A stretch of 64,000 bases of DNA from Nephrocerus scutellatus. Its lineage: Eukaryota; Arthropoda; Insecta; Diptera; Pipunculidae. Positions 42,451 through 53,757 of the stretch are shown here, in pieces; position 1 is the first letter of the stretch; every line of letters begins with the position of its first letter. The stretch lies in NCBI GenBank assembly GCA_947095585.1, contig OX352766.1, forward strand, positions 22,310,939 through 22,374,938, read 5' to 3'. The notes beneath the pieces were generated by a model, which was given only the letters and a program-made list of their open reading frames with translations, had not been told where the DNA came from and searched no databases. Position numbers and translations under genes: made by a program.

Positions 42451-42981
42451 CACTTGAGTACTTGTGCTTGAAGTGTGCAGTAGTGGTATCGCGGTGTATT
42501 TACATCAGTTCTGTGGTAAATAAATTTTTTTGCAAAATAAGTGCTAAAAATTGCGTTAAAAGTGGATTATTATCAAATTTAATGTGTGACTGCATTAAAT
42601 TGCCAACAATTTTGAGAAAATTCGGAGGAAAAATAGATAAAAAGTGAAAAACAAAAGTGTTCGATAGTGACGATTTTCTTATGGGAAATTACACAGGTTT
42701 GTGTGTCATTTTTGCTTATTACCCATAGCGACTACACGAGTTTGTGTGTCGACCAAATTTACATTTGTGCGTGTGTGGTGCAAAATACATTTGTGCGTGT
42801 GTCGACGCTAACATTTGTAACTTTATACAAGTTTGTGTGTCAGAAAATCTGCAATTTTGTATGGAGAATAATTTACACGGAGTGTGTGTGTCGACCAGGG
42901 TGAAAAATTTTTTTTTGCCAATTTTTTGCGAAATTCTTACTTTTGACAGCTGTTTTGGTCCATCATTTTGTTCAATTTAAA
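42451..42981 (+). mobile_element. R1-B copy 2, 5' UTR fragment only
   Basis: 531 bp matching the R1-B3 leader, with the spaced GTTTGTGTGT motifs, stopping at ...CAATTTAAAG where it is joined to R1-A ORF2. No coding part remains. Confidence 0.93.
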
Positions 42982-45201
42982 GTTAAAAAGATCAACCCTA
43001 GACGTACTAAATGGTGGACTCCTGAGTTGAGCGCTAAGCGTGCGTGGCTGAGGCGTCTCAGAAAAGCCCACCAAAGAGCCAGAGCTGGTGATGAGCAGAG
43101 GGTCAATCACTTCAGGTTGGCTTATCAGAATGGCACGCGTGAGTACAAAAAAATGATCCTCAAAGCGAAAGAGGACGATTGGAGGCGCTTTGTTGGTAAC
43201 AACAATAGCGATCCATGGGGTGAAATATACCGCATTTGTAGGGGAAAACGTGTGTCAGAGGTCTGTGGCATTCGTGTCAATGACCGTGTATGCCATACAT
43301 GGAATGATAGTGTGAAAGCACTCCTGGATGAGTTCTTTCCAGGTGCCCGTCCACCGCTATTCGGTCCCATGAATCGGCTTGGATATGGAGATGTTCCATC
43401 TCTAGAACCATCTGAGTTATGGGAGTGTATGGCGAGGGTAAGGTCCCGGAAATCTCCTGGGATGGACGGGATGACTGGCGAGATGTGTAAAAGCATCTGG
43501 CGGGCTATTCCAGACCATATCATGTCAATTTTTCAGAAGTGTTTTGATACTTGCTACTTTCCAGCCGCTTGGAAATGCGCTAAAGTCGTAGTGCAGCTCA
43601 AGTCACCGGACAAGGTGCGCACTAATCCTCGCTCCTACCGTGGCATTAGTCTTCTTCCAGTACTTGGAAAAGTGCTGGAGAGAGTAATGGTGCGTAGACT
43701 TGAGGGTGTCGCAGCGAGTCTGATGTCTGACAGGCAGTACGGCTTCAAAACTGGGAAAAGTACTGAGGATGCATGGCTGTTCGTAAAAGACAGCGTACAT
43801 TGCAGTACAAGTCGATACGTCCTTGCTATCTTCGTAGATTTCAAGGGCGCTTTCGACTATCTCAGTTGGGACAGCGTAATCGAAAAGCTGATCGAACTGG
43901 GCTGCCGTGAAGTACCTCTTTGGTTGAGTTACTTTTCTGACAGACAAGCGTGTTGTGTTGGTACTACTGGAAGTGTCAGTAAGTATGTCGCCCGTGGCTG
44001 TCCTCAGGGATCCATCTGCGGACCATTTATTTGGAACGTTATGATGGACACCCTCCTAGGACGGCTAGCAGAGCTCTGCAAATGCTGTGCCTACGCGGAT
44101 GATTTAATCATCCTCGTTGAAGGCGAATCGCGGCTTGAGCTTGAACGGAAGGGTGCGGAACTAATGTCTGTTGTCCATGACTGGGGGTCCGAGGTTGGAG
44201 TTGACATATCACTGGATAAGACAGTGTCGATGTTGCTGAAAGGCAAACTATCGGCCAGTCGACATCCAGTGGTTAGGCTCAATGGGTCTAACATCAGATA
44301 TGTCAACCAAGTCAGATACCTTGGTATACACATGGGCGAACGCATGAACTTCCTTGTGCACCTTTCTGAGCTTAAAAAGCGAATGCTAAGCATTGTAGGA
44401 CCTATGCGTCGAATCCTTCGTTCCGAATGGGGCCTGGATAAGCGGGCAGTACGTACCATTTATGGTGGCCTATTCGTTGCTTGTGCAACATATGGAGCAT
44501 CTGTTTGGTATGAGACTGCTATGCTTGGCAGAGGCAGAGCAAAAATAAACTCTTGCCAGCGTGTTGCCTTAATCGCATGCTTGCCGGTCTGTAGAACTGT
44601 ATCTACAGATGCTATGCAGGTCCTGTTGGGTGTTCCACCTCTCTAATTGGAACTGATCCGTAGAAGCTTAGTCTTCAAGATCAAGAGGAATAGGCCGCTC
44701 CTGCAGAGCGACTGGCTGACGGCTAGTGATGTTGAAAATCACAGCCTTGCCCAGTGCAAGGAACTCATTGAAGATGCTATGATAGCTAGATGGCAGTCCA
44801 GATGGAACCAAGCTACCAATGGCAGAGTAACGTTCGAGTTCGTTAAGGACGTTATGTACGCCCGAACGAGCCCGTACTTTGCTCCTAGCCTTAAGCTGGG
44901 CTTTCTACTCACTGGCCATGGCAGCTTGAATGCATTTTTGCATTCGAGAGGCCTCAGTGAATCGGCAAGCTGTAATTGTGGATTCCCGAGAGAGGACTGG
45001 TCGCATGTATTATGTGACTGTCCCATCTACTCTGACTTGAGGGACTTGCATGCGATGGGCATCAGTTTAAGCAATGGCGGATTTATTTTTGAATCTGCCT
45101 TAAGCTCTAGGGAAAGTTTCGAATGCATACAATTATTTGCAAAGAATGCTTTTGAACGACGTGCGAGCAGAGAACGTGCCATCGTAGCACCAGCTGACTG
45201 A
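42982..45201 (+). pseudogene. R1-A ORF2, C-terminal part with nonsense codon
   Basis: RT and C-terminal domain from KKINPRRTKWW onward. The frame is accidentally open into the B leader (from 42943). RT motifs FVDFKGAFDYL and CAYADDLIIL are intact, but TAA at 44644-44646 replaces the GAT codon of R1-A3, cutting off the last 184 residues, including the CCHC cluster. Confidence 0.92.
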
Positions 45202-45703
45202 TCAGTAAGCTGAACTTCGTGCGTAAAACGATGTATAAAGGGCCACCAGTCCCGAGTTATAAGGAACTCAACTGCAGTAGTTAACTACGTTGTTAACTGC
45301 GAAAATCCGACCAGAGATTCGTCTGGTACCACGGGAGCTGGGGAGCCCACGGAAGGATTTCTTCCGTCCCCAGCTATGAGGTAGGCCCCCTTGTGGGAGC
45401 ATCGTGGTGGCTGTGGTTGACACCCAAATGCGGGTAGAGTATTTACTCAGCGTGAGTTCTTACTCGGCGTGGAGTTGCGTTCTTCCAACCGGGTGCCGTG
45501 ACCCATAGATCGGCAGATATTTAGATAGGTCTCGCTCTCATCAGTGAGAAATTGGAGCCTTATACTCCAATGATACTGATACATTCATAATAGCAATATT
45601 ATGGATGGGCGTTGATTGACGTCTCAAAATCAATCCTGTCCGAAGAGGAACGTGGGGTAAACCATTCACTGGAGGTATCCACGTTAATCCAAAGACACTT
45701 CAC
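45202..45703 (+). other. R1-A 3' UTR (copy 4)
   Basis: Same stems as 36127-36628, few substitutions. Confidence 0.75.
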
Positions 45704-45717
45704 TGTCCCTATCTACT
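45704..45717 (+). repeat. R1 target site
   Basis: Consensus 14-mer between R1-A4 and R1-D2. Confidence 0.95.
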
Positions 45718-46522
45718 CAGTTGTGTTCTAACAGCAGACTGTATACATACGTGTTGCGAATTCGCTGCCAGTATTCAGTTATTAAAAGTGGTATTTTTTC
45801 GGAATAAATTGAAAAGAATTATATTTTCTTAAAATATAATTATTCGAGAGTGCGGGGAAAAATTTTTTCCGGAAAATTGTGACGGATCGCCGTGAAAAAC
45901 GCGGATTAGAATCAGTGAAAATTCCCTATAGGAAAATTTACATTGGTTTTTGTTTGCGCCATAAGGCAGCACTAGTGTGTGTGTGTTTTCGTCTAGACAG
46001 AGTGGTATTTGCCTTGTGCAAGTACAAAAAATTGCAAAAATTTTGGTTTTTTAAAAACGGGTTTTTTCGAAAAATATTTTTTCCGTGCATAGATCTAGGT
46101 CTGTCCGGAAATAATAAAGAAAAAAATTTTAAAAATTTTTGTTTAAACAATAATTATTAACGAAAATTGTTTTCATACGGGGAAATACATTGGTTTGTGA
46201 GTGCGCCATAAGGTTGCATTAGTTCGTGTGTGCGCCATAAGGTAGCACTAGTTTGTGTGTGTGCCTATAGTTCGCATTAGTTTGTGTGTAATCGTCTGGT
46301 GGCCGTTACAACATTTTTTCATTTCGCGCGTTTTTTGTCTGACAGCAGATTTTAAGTTAAAATTAAAATCTTTCACCATTGAACTTGTTCGTCACACATT
46401 TTGTGTGACAAAAATTTTTTCTTAGAGCAAAAAAATTTAACCGGTTCTTAACCCGTTTAAATCGGTGTTAACTAATTTAACAAATTTTTTAAAAAAGGAA
46501 AACGAAATATACAGGTGCAGCT
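45718..46522 (+). other. R1-D 5' UTR (copy 2)
   Basis: 805 bp like 36643-37447; the 29-30-bp GCGCCATAAGG repeats lie at about 46193-46289. Confidence 0.8.
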
Positions 46523-47892
46523 ATGGGCAAATATAAGCCCGAAATCATTGATGAGGCGGGAACATCCGGCTTTAAAAAGAGGAGGACCAAAAAATCGGAT
46601 GAGGACAAACCAATTGAACCTAAGAAGCAACGGAAAGTAGCCGAAATAAGGGACGACAGCGACTCAGATGAGCAAGCTTAACTTAAAAGTTTACAAGCAG
46701 GTAAGCGTGCAAAAACTTTATCTAATTTCGTATCTTTATCGGACACCTCTGACATGGAATCGGACAAAACAGTTAGGAACTGTAAAGATTCTGATGTGGG
46801 AGCTAAAAAAAGGGGTGTTGCTAAGCCTGAAGATGCGGTAGCTAACATAGTAGACGCATTAGGTAATATTAAGGCCCTCACCAAAAAATACCCAGACACA
46901 CAAAACAAAATAATAAGAAATACGGAGAAAGTCTATGAAATGTGCTTAGATCTTCTTCTAGGAATTAGGGAAAGTGAAAAGACAGCCCATGAATTTGAAA
47001 GGCAAGCATGGGCTAGGACTGCTATATCGACGACCAAACCTGTGGGACAACCCACTAAAATAAATAGTTCTAAGAACTTTCCTGCATTAGGCAGGACATC
47101 CAGGGACAGGTCAAATAATAGGACCAACTACGCAATGGTCCTAAAGGCTACAAACGCAGAACAAAATCCCAGAGAACTTCTCCGAGACATCACTAAAGGT
47201 GAAAAATTGGAAAACATGGGTGGACCTTTCAGAAGCACAAAAGATCTCAAAAGTGGAAACCTGATGGTAAACCCAACAACAAAGGCCAATCTGGAAAAGT
47301 TCCAGAAATTTATAGAAGTTAAAGGTAAAGAAAAACTCACTGCCAAGCCACTGAACGTTCCAAATCCGACAATAATTCTGATGGGGGTCGACAAATTCAC
47401 GGAACTTTCAGAAGAACATATCGGAGAACAAATATCAGAGTCTAACCCCAAACTCGCTGAAAAAATAGGGGCACAAAAAATGACCAATGAAATCAAATTC
47501 TTGGCTAAAAGGGACAACAGGAATCCATCGAAGCAAACCTGGAAAATAAGTGTTTCTCCAGATGTCTACAAAGTCCTTATCAAAGAGGAAAAAATTGTCG
47601 TAGACTACTCGTTCTTCTACATTAAAGAAAGCATTGACGTACTAAGGTGCTATAAATGCCAGGCCTACGGCCATGTTTCAAAGTACTGCAGGTCCATAAA
47701 AGAAATTTGTCCAAAGTGCGCTGAGAAAACGGACACCAAAGAACACACCTGCAAAAGCGCAACCCCGTGTTGCGCAAATTGCAAAGACTTGGGAGTTCTA
47801 AACACAGAACACCACGTCTGGGCCAATAAATGCCAATATTTGTAAGGAAGTTGAGACAGGCAGGATCACTAATTAACTATGGTAACAATTAA
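46523..47892 (+). pseudogene. R1-D ORF1, near-complete with one TAA and a terminal frameshift
   Basis: From ATG 46523 the frame stops at TAA 46679-46681 but continues in the same frame through 47845 (an in-frame ATG lies at 46754, giving 363 aa). Zinc knuckles are intact. A single missing C near 47833 diverts the last residues away from the RKLRQAG...YG ending seen in R1-C. If the internal ATG is used, most of the RNA-binding core could still be made. Confidence 0.88.
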
Positions 47893-50800
47893 AGTTATCC
47901 AAGTTAACATAGGCAGAGGCAAAGAGGCCACAAACCTATTAGAACAAACAATGGAGGAGAGAAATATAGATATAGCACTAATTCAAGAACCATATAGAAG
48001 AATGAAAGTTAGTAAGAGCTTTACTCTCTATATGCACCATGGAATAGGCGCTCTAAAAGCCAAGACGGCGATCGTTGCAAGAGGCAGTACTATATCGGCT
48101 TTGCTTCTTTCTGAATTTACTGACGACAACTTGGTAACGATAAAACTTACCAATACAATACCGAATATTATTGTAGCATCGGTATACATGGAGCCCCTTT
48201 CTCGGATGAAAAGGCATTTTATAAGGATAAAGAGCATCATCCAAAAATATAGAAATAATATCTTAATAGCTGGAGATATTAACTCTAAAAACCCACTATG
48301 GGGTGGCGAGACCATAGACCGGAGAGGAGAACGTTTCATGGATCTCATAGCCAAAGAAGGCCTAAACATAGAGAATAACTGCGACAGTGAACCTACATTT
48401 TCTACCAGCCATGGGAAAAGCTGGGTAGACATAACTCTTACGAAGCAACTAAGAATCGAAAGATGGAGAGTCGAGATTACTGAAACATTAAGCGACCATA
48501 GGTATATAGCATTCAGTATCAACACTGAAATAGAAGCTATAAGAATAGCCCAGACCTATAACACAGCAAGAGCTGACTGGTCTAGTTTCGAGCGACATCT
48601 ACAAAACCATGATTGGCAACCGAATCACAGGGAATTGTCAGCAAATGATAGCGCCACAGAACTCCAAGCATTGGCGACAGCAGCATGTAATGCAGCTATC
48701 CCGATAAGAATTGGAGGAATAATGATAAAATACAAACCATGGTGGACATGGGAGCTCCAATCCCAAAGAAGAGAAACCAGGAAAAGGCGAAGATGGATGC
48801 AAGAATCCACGGACTACATCACAAGAGAAATTCTCAATAATGAGTATAAAAGTCAAAGAAACAAGCTCAAAAAGATGATAAAAGAAGCCAAATTTCAGTC
48901 CTTGAACAGAGTCTTAGAAGAAAATAATTCAGAAATGGATCCGTGGGGAGTTGCCCATAAGATAATAAACGCAAAAAGCAGGACACAAACACAAATAAAG
49001 TCCATCAAGAGAGCCGACGGAACATGGACACAAACCATTGAGGAAACAACCACTGAACTAATGGGAAAATACTTTCCAAAAGACTCGAGTGCCGACGACT
49101 CTGCACAGAACAATGCAGATAGGCAGGAAACTTGCATATGGCAAATGCAAGAGGAATGCGACATAACTAAGGATGAAATTAAAGCGGTAATAAGAACTCG
49201 CAGAAGGAGAAAAGCCGCAGGCCCTGATAAATTCCCGACAATAGCACTAAAGCCACTCTCAGAAGAAATTCTAAGAAATTGGCAAGAAGTGCTGAACCAG
49301 TGTCTAAGAGAAGGCAAGTTTCCGGAGATTTGGAAGGTAGCTGAGATAGCTTGGCTACCGAAACCGGATACAGATGAAGTCAGACCAATCTGTCTTCTTC
49401 CTACAATCGGGAAAATCTTTGATAAAATCCTTGCAGACCGCCTAACACACCACCTGGAGTCGAATGGGAAACTCTCGCCAAACCAATATGGCTTTAGAAG
49501 AACGAGATCATCAGCATAAGCAATAGGAAAACTTCTGGAAGTAATAAAGGAAAATAAGGCTTGCAAGCGCCACACACTGGCTGTGACGATGGACATTAAA
49601 AATGCGTTCAACTCAGCTTGGTATCCTAGGCTTAAACTCCTCCTGGCGAAAACTGGGTGCCCAGAAAGTCTAGGAAAGACAATAGTGGATTTTCTTCAAC
49701 AACGAAAGATTAAATCACATGGTGTAGAATTGATAACGAAAAGAGGCGCCCCTCAAGGGTCATGCCTTGGCCCAATTCTTTGGCTGATCATCATGGAAGA
49801 CTGGTTTGATGAGATGAGAAACTCTCAAACTGCAGCTTTTACATCGTTACATTTCCAAGCGTTTGCAGATGACCAAGTATTAACGATTTCGGGGACATCC
49901 CTGAGTAGGATCGAAGAATTATGGAAAGAGACATGGGAAAATTGCAAAAGATGGGCACAGAATAATAAACTCAGCTATGCGCCACAAAAGACAACAGCTA
50001 TGTTTATCTCATCGAGGCCATATGTAAGACCACCTCGCATTAAAATCGATGGTATAAGTGTCCCAATAGGTAACAAAATCAAATACCTCGGGATAATAAT
50101 CGATGACAAACTCACATTTGTGGAACATGCGAAATTTATCAGAGGAAAGGCAGCTGCCAAGGCATATCGACTCTACATTGCCGCAGGCAAAACCTGGGGA
50201 ACTAGCAGGAAAATTCTAAAAAGGATTTATGACGGTGCTATTAAACCATTGCTAACCTATGGGGCAGAAATCTGGGGCAAAAATTCAGGAAACAGGTACC
50301 TGCAAAGGCACCTTGAAGCAGCCCAAAGATCATTTCTCTTAGCACTTACCAAGGCATACAGAACAACGGCCAATAAGTCGATACAAATACTGGCCAACAA
50401 GCCACCTCTCTACTTGGAAGCCAGAGAGAGGTATGAGATTTACGAGGCCAAGAAAACTGGCAGATTCGTTGAAAAATTGCCACCAAGCACGTGGCCACAT
50501 CCAGGCAAAATGATATCGAGGCCGTATAATAGCCTCGAGGAGATCAGAGAAGGAATTGCAACCAACACAATATGGATCTTCACTGACGCATCCACAACGG
50601 AAATAGCCACAGGAATAAGCGCTATCATTCAAAACGGAAATACCACAACAGTAAAGAAATGGACCGCTTCAAAGACACCAGAGATCCACATAGCTGAAAT
50701 TACAGGAGTGTTGAAAGCCCTTGAATGCCTGGATCCCAACACAAGAGGAAAATTTGTGAATATTGTGTCTGACTCCAAGGTGGCACTGGGAAAAATATGT

Positions 50801-51436
50801 AATCCTAACTTTGACGATCCAGCTATTATACATATCGTCAAAAAGTTAGGACTCCTCGAGGACAATGAAAACACTATTGCACTAAACTGGACCAGAGGTC
50901 ATAAAACAGATATAGTGCAAATGGAAACAGTCGACCGCATGGCAAAAATTGCAGCAACACTACCCAATGGATATGAGCGCATAGATATAGCCAGACCAAT
51001 CAAGGCAGCAAGAAAAGAAGAGCGAGCAAAAACTTATAGAAATTGGTCACAAGAATGGAGCAACTCTCACCTTGGGCATGCTGTACACGACGTAGTGGCT
51101 CAACCAACGGAAAAAGGCACAAAACTAGGAGCAAAGGCAGTCCATCTAATTACAGGACATGGACCCTTCAACAGATACTTCCGTCGTTTTAGGATAAAGG
51201 AAATCCCGGACGTCTGCCCATGTCAGATGGATGTCGACAGCATTCAGCATATACTGAATGACTGTACGCTCCCACAGAGGGTCGAAGCACGAAGGGAGTA
51301 CAAAGAAAAATATGGACAAGAGAACATCGTACTAAGGATAGACGATTTCTCTACAAAAGAATACTTAAGCGACGTGAATGTATTGGCAGAAGGGATGGTC
51401 TTCGAATACGGAGAAGAAGAACAAACCAACAGGTAA
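47879..51436 (+). pseudogene. R1-D ORF2 (APE-RT-RNase H), one nonsense codon
   Basis: 1185-codon frame, interrupted only by TAA 49517-49519 (CAA in copy 1), between endonuclease and RT motif A. Domains: APE endonuclease (QEPYRRM near 34, GDINSKNPLWGG near 130), RT (MDIKNAFNSAW near 569, FADDQVL near 661), RNase H with FTDAS near 900, AEI, SDSKVAL near 963, WTRGHKTD near 1005 and DRMAK near 1019, and a terminal CPCQMDVDSIQHILNDC near 1113. This copy shows the family architecture best. RNase H is typical of I- and LOA-type elements, not of classic R1. Confidence 0.94.
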
Positions 51437-51629
51437 GACCTTTACTATTAATGCTTTGAACACTTAAATTTGTTTTCAGGAAAAGATCGGGAGTCCCCGC
51501 TAATTGTTGGAGTGAGGTTTGGCGGTTGGGTTCTCTTGCCTGCGGATTCGTGTGGTGGTTTAGACGGACCTAATGTTGGCTTCATACCGAAAGGTGGGAA
51601 AGCGGAGGGCTTGCCCTCAACATATCAGC

Positions 51630-51643
51630 TGTCCCTATCTACT
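51630..51643 (+). repeat. R1 target site
   Basis: Consensus 14-mer between R1-D2 and R1-B3. Confidence 0.95.
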
Positions 51644-52394
51644 CACTTGAGTACTTGTGCTTGAAGTGTGCAGTAGTGGTATCGCGGTGTATTTACATCA
51701 GTTCTGTGGTAAATAAATTTTTTTGCAAAATAAGTGCTAAAAATTGCGTTAAAAGTGGATTATTATCAAATTTAATGTGTGACTGCATTAAATTGCCAAC
51801 AATTTTGAGAAAATTCGGAATAGATAAAAAGTGAAAAACAAAAGTGTTCGATAGTGACGATTTTCTTATGGGAAATTACACAGGTTTGTGTGTCATTTTT
51901 GCTTATTACCCATAGCGACTACACGAGTTTGTGTGTCGACCAAATTTACATTTGTGCGTGTGTGGTGCAAAATACATTTGTGCGTGTGTCGACGCTAACA
52001 TTTGTAACTTTATACAAGTTTGTGTGTCAGAAAATCTGCAATTTTGTATGGAGAATAATTTACACGGAGTGTGTGTGTCGACCAGGGTGAAAAATTTTTT
52101 TTTGCCAATTTTTTGCGAAATTCTTACTTTTGACAGCTGTTTTGGTCCATCATTTTGTTCAATTTAAAGGGGGTCAAACACGGCAAAATTTGTTTGACCA
52201 ATTTTTTTTTTTTTTTTTTTTTTTTTTTCGTCAATCAGGTTTGACCGCCCATTACAAAAAAAACATTTTTTTTTTTTTTTTGGATTCCGGTACTACTCAG
52301 TGCGCTGAATCGGGAAAAAATAATAAAAAAGTTGTTTTATATTGACGAAAGACCATAAAAAAGCGTTTTTGTGAAAGTGGTTCGCGAGAACAGT
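51644..52394 (+). other. R1-B 5' UTR (copy 3)
   Basis: 751 bp with the GTTTGTGTGT motif series and two long T runs (about 52200-52228 and 52267-52280) that are shorter or absent in B1. Confidence 0.75.
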
Positions 52395-53757
52395 ATGGAA
52401 GGGCCCAAAATGCCTCTCATGAAGCAGAAAGGGAAGAAGAAGGGAAGAATTTGACTGGCTCGTCTGAGGAAGGCAGCACTGCTGGGTTAGGTGGACTAAC
52501 CAGCGAATATGAGAGCAGCGTTGGTGAGAGGCCTCATAAGGAGGCGGTGAAGTCGTTGTTGCCGGTGGTAGGTGCCCACTCTGTTGGGGTAAGTACTCGG
52601 GTGTTTGGTAGTGGTGATGGCGGTCATGTGAGTGACTCATCCGAGATGGAGATCTCCATGACCGAGAGGGAGAGGGCTGACGTGTTGCGGGGAAGAGGCA
52701 ACAAGAAGACGTCAAAGGGAAGGATCCGTCCGGTTTCAGGGCAATTTCTGCAGAATTGCAAGCGATTGTCCTGGGTGAAGGAGTGGATCGCAAGATTGCA
52801 CAGAAGATTTTGGGTGTCGTTGGCAGGTACGAAGACAGGATTTGTGCCCTGGTTGCTGCCAACGAACACCTGCAGGGTGCACTGAAGGTGCATGAGGAGT
52901 TAGCCGCTGCGGATAGACGTGGCCGTGGTCCCACTCGGACATACCTGGCCCCTCCCCAGATGTCGCAAGTGGTGCCTCCAGCCGGAGCTCCAGCTGTTCC
53001 GCTAGCTGCTGTGCCGAAACCGGTGGAGACCTGGTCGCTGGTCGTGAAGAGCAGGGACGCAGGAGCCACGGCCAAGGACGTGGTCAGGAAGGTAGTCACG
53101 GAAGTGGGCCCTGAACTTAAGGTCAGGGTTCATGACGTGAAACCGTTGAGGAATGGAGGGGCCGTCATACGCACCCCGAGTAATGCCAAACGGCAGAAGA
53201 TTGTTGGCAACAAGAAGTTCGGTGAGGTAGGCCTGGACGTTTCGGTGACAGAGAAACTCGGTCCGAGGATCGTTATTCAGGGGGTTCACGCGGAAATATT
53301 AAGTGATGAACTCATGGGTGATCTCTACGAGAATCACCTGAAGAACGAGATGACGCTTGAGGCATTCAGAAGGAGTGTCAAGATTGTGAGTCGTCCTGCT
53401 AGGGGGGGCACTGATGCGGTCGCGAATGTGATCCTGGAGGGCACCAGCCGTGTGGTGAATGCTCTTTTGGCAAACGGACGCGTCTACATCAAGTGGTTCT
53501 CCTTTAGGGTGCGCTCACATGATGTAGTTTTTGGATGTTTCCGGTGTCTCGGATTTGACCATCGCGTGGCCGAGTGTAGGTCTAAAGTTGATGTTTGTCG
53601 GCGCTGTGGTGGTGCAGGGCATGTTGTGTCGCAGTGTGGCAATTTGCCCCACTGTCGCAACTGCGCGTTTAAGGGGCAACCTGCTGGACATCTTATGATG
53701 TCTACAGCGTGCCCCATTTACTGCGGACTTGTGGCCAGAGCGAACGCCAGACATTAA
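52395..53757 (+). pseudogene. R1-B ORF1, frameshifted
   Basis: Starts like R1-B1 (ATG 52395) but a small deletion in the lysine-rich tract gives TGA at 52452-52454; the frame reopens (MTGSSEEGSTAG), shifts again near 52725-52750, and resumes at 52756 through the conserved core and all three zinc knuckles to TAA 53755-53757. Confidence 0.92.

Larger units (their letters stand above)
33907..42981 (+). repeat. First copy of a ~9.1-kb tandem duplication
   Basis: From inside R1-A3 ORF2 through R1-D1 to the R1-B2 5' UTR; repeated at 42982-52168. The offset is 9075 in R1-A, 9197 after a 122-bp deletion in D1, 9193 after a 4-bp insertion in D1 and 9187 after a 6-bp deletion in the B3 leader. Confidence 0.94.
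42982..45703 (+). mobile_element. R1-A copy 4, 3' half
   Basis: Corresponds to 33907-36628 of R1-A3 with a complete 3' UTR. The 5' half is missing through the B/A join, not through ordinary 5' truncation, because no target site lies at its left edge. Confidence 0.94.
45718..51629 (+). mobile_element. R1-D copy 2, RNase-H-bearing element
   Basis: 5912 bp, full length, without the 122-bp ORF1 deletion of copy 1. ORF2 has one nonsense codon; ORF1 has one nonsense codon and one terminal frameshift. Confidence 0.95.
42982..52168 (+). repeat. Second copy of the ~9.1-kb tandem duplication
   Basis: Matches 33907-42981 and then continues into the full R1-B3 body, which shows what lay beyond the breakpoint. 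Confidence 0.94.

Noticed and set aside
42943..42981. R1-B leader codons as a new N-terminus for R1-A4 ORF2
   Set aside because: Only 13 codons open by chance, without motif, and the frame ends at a nonsense codon downstream.
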